Shown: piece after piece, positions 1-8,749 of the stretch | Numbering within the stretch: the first letter of the stretch is position 1 | How the letters are laid out: the number at the start of each line of letters is the position of its first letter | Assembly: GCA_963800475.1 (NCBI GenBank) | Contig: CAWDAZ010000004.1 | Coordinates: 310,001-374,000, forward strand | Reading direction: 5' to 3' | Source: Palsa-465 sp963800475 | Lineage (GTDB): Bacteria; Actinomycetota; Thermoleophilia; Solirubrobacterales; Solirubrobacteraceae | Length of the DNA stretch: 64,000 bases | The notes under the pieces: generated by a model | What the model saw: only the letters and a program-made list of their open reading frames with translations | Told to the model about the DNA's origin: nothing | Databases searched by the model: none | Position numbers and translations under genes: made by a program

Positions 1-54
1 TGCGCCGGGTGTGTGGGTCGCATCCGTTGGAGTTCAACCGAGGGAGCATTACTC

Positions 55-1344
55 ATGCTAAAGCTGGGAACCAGGACCGTCAGGCTGCGGTCACTTATCG
101 TCTGGGCGCCGTGTCTGGTGGTGGTACTCGCGTTCGCCGGCGTGCCTGCGGTCGCGATCGGCAAGCCGAGGCAGGTCGGCGCCGTCTACACCGAGACGAA
201 CGGCACCGGAAGCTCAACCAATGACAACGCGGTCGAGGTCTACGCCCGGTACAGCAACGGATTGCTCAAGCGGATCCAGGTGGTGGGAGCCGGCGGCAAG
301 GGTGGTCATCAACCGCAGCCGGGCTTCAACTTTCCAGCACCGATCCTGGACACGCAGAGTGAAGTCGTGCTGACGGACAACGGGAAGTGGCTGTACGCGG
401 TCAACGCCGGCAGCGATACGATCGCCGTGTTCAAGGTCAGCAACACGGGCACCCTGAAGCTGGTCCAGGACGCGCCGGCGGGCGGTGTGTTCCCGTCGAG
501 CATCACGATTCACGACCGGTGGCTGTATGTGCTCACGATCAACACCTTCAGCATCGAAGGCTTCAAGATCGGTGGCAACGGCAAGCTGACGGCGATCGCC
601 GGGCAGGGCCAGGTCCCGCTCAAGGGGAACTCCGGGCCGGGGCTGCCGCGGCAGGTCGGATTCGACAACACGGGTAAGCGGCTCGTGGTCTCGCTCCTGA
701 TCACGCCAGCCGCCGCAATGGGGATGGCCCCGCCGACGCCGAAGCAGTCGATCGACACGTTCGCGGTGCGCGGCAATGGAAAGGTGGGCGCGGCCGTGCC
801 GCAGGACGCGACCAGCGTCGGCCCGTTCGGGTTCACGTTCAACCTCCAGAACGACCTGCTGATGACGCAAATCGTCGCCCCCGCGGGCGCGCCCGGCGAC
901 CTCGCCAGCTACTCGCTCCGCGGCAGCACCGGTCTGAGTCCGATCGCCACCAAGAGCAGCAACGGCTCGCTGCCGTGCTGGGTGGAGACGACCGCAGACG
1001 GCAGACATGCCTACGTCGTGAACACCGGCGGCCGCGACCTGAACCCGGGCCTGTTCGGCGGCGGCGTACCGAACGTCGCGACCTACTCGGTCTCGCCCTC
1101 GGGCGGGCTGAAGCTGCAGGGGCTGACCCCCGGCCGCAGCGACGAGGTCGCGGAGACCGACGATGCGGTTAGCCGCGACAGCAAGTACCTGTATGTCGTG
1201 GCGCCGCTGGCCGGCAACAGCAGTACCCCTGGGCACGCCAGCCACATCGACGAGTACAAGATCGGCGTACGGGGCACGCTCAAGTACCTCGGCCAGACGC
1301 CGAACACCGGCGCCCTGGGCGACAGCGGCCTGGCAGCGTCCTAG
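55..1344 (+). CDS. Secreted beta-propeller protein, lactonase/YncE-like
   Basis: About 429 aa. The ATG at 55 is chosen because a GAGGGA ribosome site lies about 8 bp upstream and the protein then opens with a typical signal peptide (Arg-rich start, hydrophobic core, cleavage near the AVA-IG region at about residues 30-35). The mature part shows repeated blade-like segments such as LTDNGKWLYAVNAGSDTIAVF and DGRHAYVVNTGG, the pattern of 6-phosphogluconolactonase/YVTN seven-bladed propellers. An in-frame start further upstream at 13 would spoil the signal peptide. The true substrate is unknown; an extracellular binding or lactonase role is inferred from the fold only. It stands alone, convergent with the halogenase-like gene. 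Confidence 0.75.
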   Translation: MLKLGTRTVRLRSLIVWAPCLVVVLAFAGVPAVAIGKPRQVGAVYTETNGTGSSTNDNAVEVYARYSNGLLKRIQVVGAGGKGGHQPQPGFNFPAPILDTQSEVVLTDNGKWLYAVNAGSDTIAVFKVSNTGTLKLVQDAPAGGVFPSSITIHDRWLYVLTINTFSIEGFKIGGNGKLTAIAGQGQVPLKGNSGPGLPRQVGFDNTGKRLVVSLLITPAAAMGMAPPTPKQSIDTFAVRGNGKVGAAVPQDATSVGPFGFTFNLQNDLLMTQIVAPAGAPGDLASYSLRGSTGLSPIATKSSNGSLPCWVETTADGRHAYVVNTGGRDLNPGLFGGGVPNVATYSVSPSGGLKLQGLTPGRSDEVAETDDAVSRDSKYLYVVAPLAGNSSTPGHASHIDEYKIGVRGTLKYLGQTPNTGALGDSGLAAS

Positions 1345-1370
1345 CGCGACCAGAAGCGGCGTGGTGGGTC

Positions 1371-1400
1371 GCTGAGCTGCCGGCGGATCGGCAGCTCAGC
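1371..1400. terminator. Bidirectional terminator-like hairpin
   Basis: A perfect 12-bp inverted repeat (GCTGAGCTGCCG and CGGCAGCTCAGC) with a 6-nt loop sits between the converging ends of the propeller gene and the first halogenase-like gene. There is no T-tract, so it would act as a U-less hairpin terminator, which is common in high-GC actinobacteria. The position between two convergent genes is the main support. Confidence 0.65.
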
Positions 1401-1486
1401 GGCCTCGCCGTGCCGTGGTTCTGGTGACGGGAACACCGGTCAGGAGGCGCCGCGCAACCTGCGCCCGGCGTGCTCCACGGCCACGC

Positions 1487-3214
1487 TCACACCGGCTGGG
1501 CGATCGCCTCCATGAACAGGTTCTCGATCCCGGCGGCGTCCGTCTGACGTGCTTCGGCCAGCGTCAGGCCCTCGTCGCTGAACAACCCGTCCTGGTCCCA
1601 GCGATCGGGGTCGAGGCTGACCGCATACGGGTTGATCTTCCTGTCCTCCGCGGGAGCAGCGTCGCCGAGGTTACGAACCGCGCGGTGGAAGATGATCACC
1701 GCCATCGCCTCCATGATGTCCGCCGTCTCGCGCAGTCTGGCCTTGATCTGCTCGTCGTCGTAGCCGGCGATCATGTCCGTGTGGCGCTCGAACATCGCCG
1801 GGAAGCCCTGGGGGGGGATCATCGCGCGGCGGTACTCGCGGTCCTCAAGCTCGTTCCACTTGTGGAACAGCCGCTCCAGCTGCTTGGTGATCGCCCATGT
1901 CCGCTCGAGGTCCGGGCGCACCGCCTCCATCAGCTCGCGATCCGTCAGCTTGCGGTGGAAGAACAGCAGCCCCAGCACACCCCAGTAGTAGAACGTGTTG
2001 GCGACGATCTTGACCGACATGACGACAGGGTTGCCCCAGAACCCGTACTGGTCCTCGTACTGGGACAGCCCGGTCCGGTAGAGGTTCAGGTACAGGTCGT
2101 CGTGGGCGCGGGCCCGCTCGGCTACGTCCTCTCCGTCGAGCTCCCGGGTGATCAGGTCGGTAGTGAGCGTGTTGACAATCGAGATGTAATCCGAGCCCGG
2201 TGAGTAGAACGGATCGAGGAACGGGCCCGCCTCGCCGACCAGCGCCCAGCGCTTGCTGCCGTCGAATTCCTGCTTGCACCCGTACGAGAAGTTCTCGACC
2301 TTGAGGAAGTCCTCGACCTGGTCGCGCCGGCTGTCCAGCGCTTCACCGAGCTGGGGCTCGTACTCGCGGATCCAGTCCAGCGCGCCCTCGAGCGTGTCGA
2401 GGCGATCCCAGGGGTGGAAACGAGGGTCGGCGCAGATGCCGATCGAGATCGGGCCGGAGGCGAGCGGGATCATCCACACCCAGTAGCCCTTGCCGCACAG
2501 GTGGTTGGTCGAGTTCTTGCGGAAGCCGCGCTCTGGGACTCGGGTCCAGAAGTCCTCCTCGTCCTGCGGAGCCCAGTCCTCCAGATCCATGCCGCCGGCA
2601 AGGCGGAACCACGACGAGTTGACGTTGTGGTTGTTGTCCTCCAGCAGACCCAGTTTGCGCTTGAGGATGAACGAGCGGCCGCTGGCGTCGACGAGCCAGC
2701 GCGCCTTGATCTTGCTCTCCTCGCCGCCCGGGCCGCCACGGACGATCGTGACCACGTGCGGGTCGCCGACCTCAACGTCAGTGATGAACGCGCCCTGGAA
2801 CAGGTCGTTGTCTGCCTCGACGTTCTTCTCGGCGAGGAAGTTCTCGAAGCGGCCGCGGTCGAACTGCCAGCTCGGCACCGGCGTGTGGGCCGTGGCGCCC
2901 AGCTCGATCCGCTCGGCCAGGTTGCGGTTGTCACCCGCGCCGAACCAGAACCGCAGGCCTGACTTCTGCACCTGCCGCTTCTGCATGTGGTCCATCAGGC
3001 CGAGGACCTCGCCGAAGTAGTTGCACGCGACCGCTTGGGTCGATTCGCCGACCTTGAAGGCGGCCTCGGGCGCGAGCCCGGGACGTTTCTCGGCGATGAA
3101 GATCGTGGATTCCGGGCGCGCCCCCTTGAGTTGCAGACCGAGGGTCAGGCCGGCAAGGCCGCCTCCCAAGACCGCCACGTCATAACGCTCCGCCGGCTGC
3201 TTCTCGTGACTCAC
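1487..3214 (-). CDS. Flavin-dependent halogenase-like protein, copy 1
   Basis: 575 aa with a GTG start behind a strong GGAGGGGA site. It carries the three signatures that separate flavin-dependent halogenases from ordinary flavin monooxygenases: the FAD-binding GGGLAG near residue 17, the halogenase motif WVWMIP near 245-250, and the F..P..S.G motif (FLDPFYSPG) near 331-340. KVGEST near 54 and a lysine in KSGLRFWF near 84 align by eye with the active-site region of carrier-acting halogenases such as CmlS and PltA. Such enzymes use FADH2, O2 and halide to make a lysine chloramine. No flavin reductase lies nearby. It is the last gene of the cluster, separated by 193 bp from the zinc ribbon gene, so it may have its own promoter. 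Substrate unknown. Confidence 0.8.
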   Translation of the reverse strand: MSHEKQPAERYDVAVLGGGLAGLTLGLQLKGARPESTIFIAEKRPGLAPEAAFKVGESTQAVACNYFGEVLGLMDHMQKRQVQKSGLRFWFGAGDNRNLAERIELGATAHTPVPSWQFDRGRFENFLAEKNVEADNDLFQGAFITDVEVGDPHVVTIVRGGPGGEESKIKARWLVDASGRSFILKRKLGLLEDNNHNVNSSWFRLAGGMDLEDWAPQDEEDFWTRVPERGFRKNSTNHLCGKGYWVWMIPLASGPISIGICADPRFHPWDRLDTLEGALDWIREYEPQLGEALDSRRDQVEDFLKVENFSYGCKQEFDGSKRWALVGEAGPFLDPFYSPGSDYISIVNTLTTDLITRELDGEDVAERARAHDDLYLNLYRTGLSQYEDQYGFWGNPVVMSVKIVANTFYYWGVLGLLFFHRKLTDRELMEAVRPDLERTWAITKQLERLFHKWNELEDREYRRAMIPPQGFPAMFERHTDMIAGYDDEQIKARLRETADIMEAMAVIIFHRAVRNLGDAAPAEDRKINPYAVSLDPDRWDQDGLFSDEGLTLAEARQTDAAGIENLFMEAIAQPV

Positions 3215-3407
3215 AGTCCCCTCCTATCGTAAAGCCCCTTCTCGCCAGCACCGAAGGGCGCGGCCCGCGTCGATCCTATCCGGCGAAGTGCCGTGGCCGC
3301 TACCGCTGTGCTGAGGGCACGCGGCAGCTCGCGTGCAAGGCGACAGGGGTCCAGGCGGCAGCGCCCGTGCGAAGCGGGCGGCGAAGCAGGGCGCTCAGTC
3401 CCGGAGC

Positions 3408-3653
3408 TTAGGCTGCCGGATTGGTGGCGTTCAGCGTCCCGCACTCGGGACACTGAATGAACGCACCGAAGAGATCGCCTTCGCTGACTCCTTCGGCCAG
3501 CGTATGACCGCAGCTGCCGCAGAGGAGCCGATCAGGACCGTCTCCGCTGAACGCCAGCTTGCCCTTCGGAGGGGCATGGATGATTGCGCTGTCGCGAGGT
3601 GCTGCTTCCACGACGCCAAGTGATCTGTCGGACATCGGCGAAAGCTTACTCAC
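3408..3653 (-). CDS. Small zinc-ribbon protein
   Basis: 81 aa. Its ATG overlaps the stop of the halogenase-like copy 2 by four bases (ATGA), so the two are translationally coupled and this start is preferred over a second Met seven residues in. The C-terminal half has two cysteine pairs, CGSCG and CPECG, about 27 residues apart, the spacing of a rubredoxin or zinc-ribbon knuckle. The N-terminus is short and low in complexity. It may be an electron-transfer or scaffold partner for the flavoenzymes; that is inference from context only. No named family recognised. Confidence 0.7.
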   Translation of the reverse strand: MSKLSPMSDRSLGVVEAAPRDSAIIHAPPKGKLAFSGDGPDRLLCGSCGHTLAEGVSEGDLFGAFIQCPECGTLNATNPAA

Positions 3654-5377
3654 GCCGGCTGGGCGATCGCTTCCATGAACAGGCGCTCCATCCCGCCGGC
3701 GGGTGACTGGCGAGCCTCAGCCACCGTCATACCCTCGCGGCCCAGCATGCCGTCGGCCTCCCAGCGAGCCGGGTCGAGGCTGATCGCGTAGGGATCGATC
3801 CTCTGATCCTCGCCGGGAGCGGCATCGCCGAGGTTGCTGGCTGCCCGGTTGAAGGCCAGCACGGCATACGCCTCGAGCAGATCCGCCGTCTCGCCCATGC
3901 GGGCCTTGATCTGCTCGTCGTCGAAGCCGGCGATCAGATCTGTGTGCCGCTCGAACATCGCCGGGAAGTCCCGTGTCGGGACGATCGCTCGCCGCCACTC
4001 GCGGGCCTCGAGCGCGTTCCACTCCCGGTACATGGCCTCCAGCCGCACGATTATGCGCTGCATGCGTTCGATATCTGGGCGGACGGCGGCCATCAGGTCG
4101 AGGTCGGTGAGCTTGCGGTAGAAGAACAGCAGCGCCAGGCAGCCCCAGTAGTAGATGTTGTTGCCGGAGATCTTGACGTTCATCACCGCGGGGTTGTCCC
4201 AGAACACGTACTGGCCCTCGTACTCGGTCAGATGGACCTGGTAGGCGCGGAGGAAGAAGTCGTTGTGCGCCGTGGCCCGCTCGACCACGTCCTCGCCGTC
4301 GAGCTCCCGGGTGATCAGGTCGGCCGAGAGCGTGTTTGAGAAGGAGATGAAGTCGGAGCCAGGCGAGTAGAACGGATCGAGGAACGCTCCCGCCTCGCCG
4401 ACCAGGCACCACCGTGCGGCGCCGTCGAACACCTGCTTGCAGCCGTAGGAGAAGTTCTCGACCTTGAGGAAGTCCTCGACCTGCTCACGGCGGCTGTCGA
4501 TCGCGTCGCCCACCTGGGGCTCGTGCTCCTTCGTCCACGCGATCAGCTTCTCGAGTGTGTCCATCTGATCCATCGAGTGGAAGGCGGAGTCGGCCACCAC
4601 GCCGATCGAGATCGCCCCCGAGGACAGCGGGATCAGCCACATCCAGTAGCCCTTGCCGCACAGGTGGTTGGTCGAGTACTGGCGCAGTCCTCGCTCCGAC
4701 ATCCGGGCGAAGAACTCGTCGTCGTGCGGATCGGCGAAGTCCTCGATGTCCAGGCCTCCGGCCAGCCGCAGCCAAGACGAGTTGACCATGTGGCCGTTCT
4801 CCTCCAGCAGGCCGAGCTTGCGCTTCAGGATCCAGGAGCGGCCGCTCGCATCGACGACCCAGCGCGCCTTGATCGTGCTCTCCTCGCCGCCGGGGCCGCC
4901 GCGGACGATCGTCACGCGGTGAGGGTCGCCGAGCTCGACATTCGTGATGAACGCGCCTCCGAACAGGTCGATGCCGGCCTTATCGTTCTCATCTCCCAGG
5001 TAGTTCTCGAACCGGCCGCGATCGAATTGCCAGCTCGGCACCGGCGTGTGCTCCCGTGGTCCTCGCTCGACCCGCTGGGCGAGGCTGCTGTTGTCTCCCG
5101 CGGGGAACCAGAAGCGCAATCCGCACTTGCGGAGCTGGTCGTTCTCCATGTGATCGATCGCCCCGACGACCTCGCCGAAGTAGTTACACGCGATCTCCTG
5201 GGTTGACTCGCCCACCTTGAATGCAGCCTCAGGCGCGGGGCCCGGACGCTTCTCGGCAGTGAACACGCGCGTGTCGGGGCGGGCCCGCTTGAGCTGCAGG
5301 CCGAGCGTCAGGCCGGCCAGGCCACCGCCGAGGATCGCAACGTCGTACTCGTCAGCCGGTTGTTTGTCGCCGGGCAT
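3650..5377 (-). CDS. Flavin-dependent halogenase-like protein, copy 2
   Basis: 575 aa from the ATG at 5377 (MPGDKQPADEYDV). The open frame continues upstream inside copy 3, but that extension is only a shadow and shows no homology. It has the same signatures as its neighbours: GGGLAG near 17, KVGEST near 54, the putative catalytic lysine in KCGLRFWF, WMWLIP near 246 and FLDPFYSPG near 335. It starts 14 bp after copy 3 and ends overlapping the zinc-ribbon gene, so these three are one transcript. The equal length and collinear similarity of the three copies show tandem duplication. Different copies may act on different positions or substrates. Confidence 0.8.
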   Translation of the reverse strand: MPGDKQPADEYDVAILGGGLAGLTLGLQLKRARPDTRVFTAEKRPGPAPEAAFKVGESTQEIACNYFGEVVGAIDHMENDQLRKCGLRFWFPAGDNSSLAQRVERGPREHTPVPSWQFDRGRFENYLGDENDKAGIDLFGGAFITNVELGDPHRVTIVRGGPGGEESTIKARWVVDASGRSWILKRKLGLLEENGHMVNSSWLRLAGGLDIEDFADPHDDEFFARMSERGLRQYSTNHLCGKGYWMWLIPLSSGAISIGVVADSAFHSMDQMDTLEKLIAWTKEHEPQVGDAIDSRREQVEDFLKVENFSYGCKQVFDGAARWCLVGEAGAFLDPFYSPGSDFISFSNTLSADLITRELDGEDVVERATAHNDFFLRAYQVHLTEYEGQYVFWDNPAVMNVKISGNNIYYWGCLALLFFYRKLTDLDLMAAVRPDIERMQRIIVRLEAMYREWNALEAREWRRAIVPTRDFPAMFERHTDLIAGFDDEQIKARMGETADLLEAYAVLAFNRAASNLGDAAPGEDQRIDPYAISLDPARWEADGMLGREGMTVAEARQSPAGGMERLFMEAIAQPA

Positions 5378-5391
5378 CCGTGGTCGCCTCC

Positions 5392-7119
5392 TCACACCGC
5401 CTGGGCGACAGCCTCCATGAACAGGTTCTCGAGTCCAGCCGCCCCGGTGTCGCGGGCTTCGGCCAGCGTCATGCCTTGTCCGCTGAGCATGCCGTCTGCC
5501 TCCCAGCGATCCGGGTCGAGGGAGATCGCATACGGGTTGATCTTTTCGTCCTCCCCTGGCGCCGCGTCGCCGAGGTTGGTTGCCGCGCGGTGGAACGCAA
5601 CCACTGCGACGCCCTCCATCAGCTCGGCAGTGTCGGCCAGCTTGCGCTTGAGGGTCGCATCGTCGAACCCTCCGCCCATGTCGTTGTGCCGCTCCAGCAT
5701 GGCCGCGAACGCCGAAGTGGGAACGATCGCCCGCCGCCACTCGCGGTCCTCGAGCGCGTGCCACTCGCGGAACATGGCCTCGAGCTGGCGGGTGATTGCC
5801 CAGATCCGCTCCAGGTCCGGCCGCACCGCGGTCATGAATTCGACATCGGTGTACTTGCGGTGGAAGAACAGCTGGCCCACCGTCCCCCAATAGAGGATGT
5901 TGTTGGCGCAGATCTTTACGGTCATGATCAACGGGTTGCCCCAGAACTCGTACTGCCCCTCGTACTGGGACAGCGCGACGCTGTAGGTACTCAGGTACAG
6001 CTCGTTGTGGGCTGCTGCCCGCTCCACGACGTCCGCGCCGTCGAGCTCCCGGGTGATCAGGTCAGTCGAGAGCGTGTTGGAGATCGAGATGAAGTCGGAG
6101 CCCGGGGAGTAGAACGGATCGAGGAACGGTCCGGCCTCGCCGACCAGGCACCAGCGGGCTGCACCGTCGAACTCCTGCTTGCAGCCATAGGAGAAGTTCT
6201 CGACCTTGAGAAAGTCCTCGACCTGGTCGCGTCGGGCGTCCAGCACCGCTCCGAGCTGGGGCTCGTGCTCGCGGATCCACTCGATCGCCCTGTCCAGCGT
6301 GTCCATCGTGTCCATCGGATGGAAGCGCTGCTCGGCCACGATCCCGATCGAGATCGGCCCCGAAGACAACGGGATCATCCACACCCAGTAGCCCTCGCCG
6401 CACAGGTGGTTCGTTGAGAACCTACGCAGGCCGCGCTCGGACATACGATCAAAGAACTCGTCGTCGTCGGGGTCGACCCAGTCCTCGATATCGACGCCGC
6501 CGGCGAGCCGGAACCAGGCCGAGTTGACATGGTGGCCGTTTTCCTCGAGCAATCCGAGCTTCTTCTTGAGAATCCAGGAGCGGCCGCTGGCGTCGACGAC
6601 CCAGCGGGCCTGCACGGTGCTCTCCTCGCCCCCCGGGCCGCCGCGGACGATCGTGACCTTGTGGGGATCGCCGATCTCGACGTTGGTGATGAAGCTGCCG
6701 CCGAACAGGTCGACGCCCGCTTCCAGGTTTCTCTCACCGAGGTAGTTCTCGAACCGCCCGCGGTCGAGCTGGTAGCTGGGGATCTCCAACGGACGGTTGA
6801 TTCCACGCTCGATCCGTTGGGCGAGATCGCACTTGTCTCCACCGGGAAACCACCAGCGCAGCCCGAACTTGCGCAGTTCGTCGGACTCGAGGTGATCTTC
6901 CAGGCCGAGGACCTTGCCGAAGTAGTGAGCCGAGACCTCAACGGTTGACTCTCCCACCTTGAACGCCGCCTCGGGTGCCGAGCCGGGGCGCTTCTCGGCG
7001 ATGAACACACTGGTTCCGGGGCGGGCCTGCTTGAGCTGCAAGCCGAGCGTCAATCCCGCCAAGCCTCCGCCCAGAATCACGACGTCGTAGCTGTCAGCGG
7101 GATGCCGGTCTTCTTCCAC
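5392..7119 (-). CDS. Flavin-dependent halogenase-like protein, copy 3
   Basis: 575 aa, GTG start with GAGGAGGG upstream. Motifs: GGGLAG near 17, KVGEST near 54, lysine in KFGLRWWF near 84, WVWMIP near 246 and FLDPFYSPG near 335. It is first of the three halogenase-like genes in transcription order and lies 86 bp below the oxidase gene. The gap holds a 12-bp palindrome (CGGCACGTGCCG, 7139-7150) and a small GCGGAT/ATCCGC hairpin (7155-7169), so a second promoter or partial terminator could sit there. A hydroxylating flavoenzyme is the alternative function; the W.W.IP motif argues for halogenase. Confidence 0.8.
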   Translation of the reverse strand: MEEDRHPADSYDVVILGGGLAGLTLGLQLKQARPGTSVFIAEKRPGSAPEAAFKVGESTVEVSAHYFGKVLGLEDHLESDELRKFGLRWWFPGGDKCDLAQRIERGINRPLEIPSYQLDRGRFENYLGERNLEAGVDLFGGSFITNVEIGDPHKVTIVRGGPGGEESTVQARWVVDASGRSWILKKKLGLLEENGHHVNSAWFRLAGGVDIEDWVDPDDDEFFDRMSERGLRRFSTNHLCGEGYWVWMIPLSSGPISIGIVAEQRFHPMDTMDTLDRAIEWIREHEPQLGAVLDARRDQVEDFLKVENFSYGCKQEFDGAARWCLVGEAGPFLDPFYSPGSDFISISNTLSTDLITRELDGADVVERAAAHNELYLSTYSVALSQYEGQYEFWGNPLIMTVKICANNILYWGTVGQLFFHRKYTDVEFMTAVRPDLERIWAITRQLEAMFREWHALEDREWRRAIVPTSAFAAMLERHNDMGGGFDDATLKRKLADTAELMEGVAVVAFHRAATNLGDAAPGEDEKINPYAISLDPDRWEADGMLSGQGMTLAEARDTGAAGLENLFMEAVAQAV

Positions 7120-7205
7120 CTTGCCCTCCTCTGCCCTCCGGCACGTGCCGTGGGGCGGATCTTATCCGCGCCTCGTTTACAGATTTCAGCATTCGCGGTC
7201 CGTCC

Positions 7206-8345
7206 CTATAGGCCGAGCATCGACGCGATCCGGATCCGCTGGGTCTCATTGGTGCCGGAGTAGATCGGGCCGCCGACGGCATCTCGCAACGCCTTTTCCA
7301 TCCCGTATTCACGCATGTAGCCGCGGCCGCCGAAGATCTGCACGGCGTTCAGCGCCGAGTTCAGGTTGGCCTCACTCGTGATCAGCTTGGCCATCGAGAT
7401 CTCGGTTGTCACGTTGCGGCCGCGCGAGAACCGCCGGGCGGTGTCGTACAGGTGCTTGCGCGAGGTCTCCAGCCCGATCTTCATGTCGACGATCTTGCCT
7501 GCCACGTATTGGTTTGAGCCGATCGCCTGACCGAACGACTGCCTGGTCTTGGCGTACTGGATGCAGCGCTCCATCCGCTCCTGCATCTCGCCCACCATCA
7601 TCATGAAGATGCACAGGATCTCCCAGTTCATGATGTGCTCGAGGATGAAGAAGCCGGCTCCGGGCTTCCCGACCATGTTCTCCTTGGGAACGCGGCAATC
7701 GCGGAAGTCGAGCTGGCAGAACGGGCAGGTGTTGAGCCCCAGCTTGGGAATCGGGTCGCCGACGGTGAATCCAGGCGTGTCGGTGGGGACCAGGAACGCG
7801 GTGATCCCGGCCGCGCCGCTGCCGGTCTCGCTCTTGGCGTAGACCGTGATCACGTCGGCCAGTGGACCGCTGGTGATGAACAGCTTCTGGCCATCGAGCA
7901 CGTAGGCGTCGCCGTCCTGCGTCGCGGTGGTGATCATCGCGGTCGCGTCAGAGCCTGCGGTCGGCTCGGAGATCGCGTGCGCACTGATCAGCTCGCCGTC
8001 GATCAGCTGCTTGAGGTAGCGATCCTTGAGCTCGTCGGAGCCGAACTTCTGAAGCGGCCGGGCAGCTGACACGAGCTGGGTGGCCAGCGTGAACAGCAGC
8101 CCGTTGTCCCGGCAGCCGTAGCCGAGGTGCTCGAGCACATAGACCAGCGTCAGGGCGTCGTGACCGAGCCCGCCCCACTCGGTGTCAAACGGGATCCGGA
8201 TCAGGCCGGCCTCCCGGATCAGGTCCCATTTGGCCCGGTTGAACTCGTTCGCCGCGTCGTCCTCGATATGGCCGTCGTTCAGACGCTCGAAGTACGGGTC
8301 GAGCGACTTACGCAGCTGCTTCTGGTCGTCAGTCCATTCGCTCAC
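7206..8345 (-). CDS. Acyl-CoA dehydrogenase-family oxidase, probably acting on a carrier-bound acyl group
   Basis: About 379 aa from the GTG at 8345 (VSEWTDDQKQLRK), 13 bp after the ectoine-synthase-like gene; the frame is open further upstream but overlaps that gene. Full ACAD fold: the FAD and substrate loop SEPTAGSD (126-133), the loop ITSGPLADV (157-165) and the ending YSGTNETQR. The usual catalytic Glu of the YEGT motif is Ser here. A Glu in NWEIL (residue 242) falls where isovaleryl-CoA dehydrogenase and, as I recall, the prolyl-carrier oxidases PltE and RedW keep theirs. With an adenylation enzyme and a carrier protein in the same operon, oxidation of an aminoacyl-S-carrier (for example prolyl to pyrrolyl) is the best reading. 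An ordinary acyl-CoA substrate is not excluded. Confidence 0.78.
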   Translation of the reverse strand: MSEWTDDQKQLRKSLDPYFERLNDGHIEDDAANEFNRAKWDLIREAGLIRIPFDTEWGGLGHDALTLVYVLEHLGYGCRDNGLLFTLATQLVSAARPLQKFGSDELKDRYLKQLIDGELISAHAISEPTAGSDATAMITTATQDGDAYVLDGQKLFITSGPLADVITVYAKSETGSGAAGITAFLVPTDTPGFTVGDPIPKLGLNTCPFCQLDFRDCRVPKENMVGKPGAGFFILEHIMNWEILCIFMMMVGEMQERMERCIQYAKTRQSFGQAIGSNQYVAGKIVDMKIGLETSRKHLYDTARRFSRGRNVTTEISMAKLITSEANLNSALNAVQIFGGRGYMREYGMEKALRDAVGGPIYSGTNETQRIRIASMLGL

Positions 8346-8358
8346 GTACCGCGCTCGC

Positions 8359-8739
8359 TCAGTAGACGGAGGAGTGGATGCCGGACTCGGTGAGGCGGTG
8401 AGCCTCGTCACCCGTCAGGGCCGGCGTGAACATGCAGATCAGGCGCAGGTCCGCGCCCTCGTCGGCGCAGAGGTCGTGGCAGTCATGCTGGTCGAGCGCA
8501 TACATGACCCCGGGAACGATCTCGTGCTCGGTGCCGTCCATCTCGATCACCTTGCCCTTGCCCTCGACGCAGTAGCACGCCTCGAGGTGGTTCTTGTACT
8601 CGAGGCGGGAGGTTGTGCCCGCGCGAACAATCGTGTCGGTCAACGTGTAGCCCATCCCGTCGGCCTCGAGCAGGAACCGGCGGCTGAGCCCGTTGCCCCA
8701 TTCCACCGTCTTGACCTCATCCAGCTTGCGAATGATCAT
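8359..8739 (-). CDS. ectC: Ectoine synthase-like cupin (EctC family)
   Basis: 126 aa from the ATG at 8739, which has a GGAGGAG site; the open frame upstream is a shadow of the TrpA-like gene. It matches L-ectoine synthase over its whole length: MIIRKLDE start, DGMGYTLTDT, YKNHLEACY, MYALDQHDCHDL and LICMFTPALTG. The residues that bind iron in EctC appear kept (Glu53, Tyr80, His88). EctC closes a ring by intramolecular condensation of N-gamma-acetyl-diaminobutyrate. No ectA or ectB is present in the window, and the gene lies inside a biosynthetic operon, so it probably performs a cyclodehydration or related step on the cluster's own intermediate. Confidence 0.82.
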   Translation of the reverse strand: MIIRKLDEVKTVEWGNGLSRRFLLEADGMGYTLTDTIVRAGTTSRLEYKNHLEACYCVEGKGKVIEMDGTEHEIVPGVMYALDQHDCHDLCADEGADLRLICMFTPALTGDEAHRLTESGIHSSVY

Positions 8740-8749
8740 CGCTCTCCTC

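Noticed and set aside
214..1245. Long minus-strand ORF of 343 aa opposite the propeller gene
   Set aside because: It is Arg/Gly/Val-rich without motifs and mirrors the codon bias of the real gene; typical GC-rich shadow.
3215..3407. Promoter for halogenase-like copy 1
   Set aside because: A TACGAT hexamer sits before the start, but no convincing -35 element is at the right distance.
5378..5890. N-terminal extension of halogenase-like copy 2 to 746 aa
   Set aside because: The added residues lie antisense-like in another frame of copy 3 and have no homology; the ATG at 5377 gives the same 575 aa length as the other copies.
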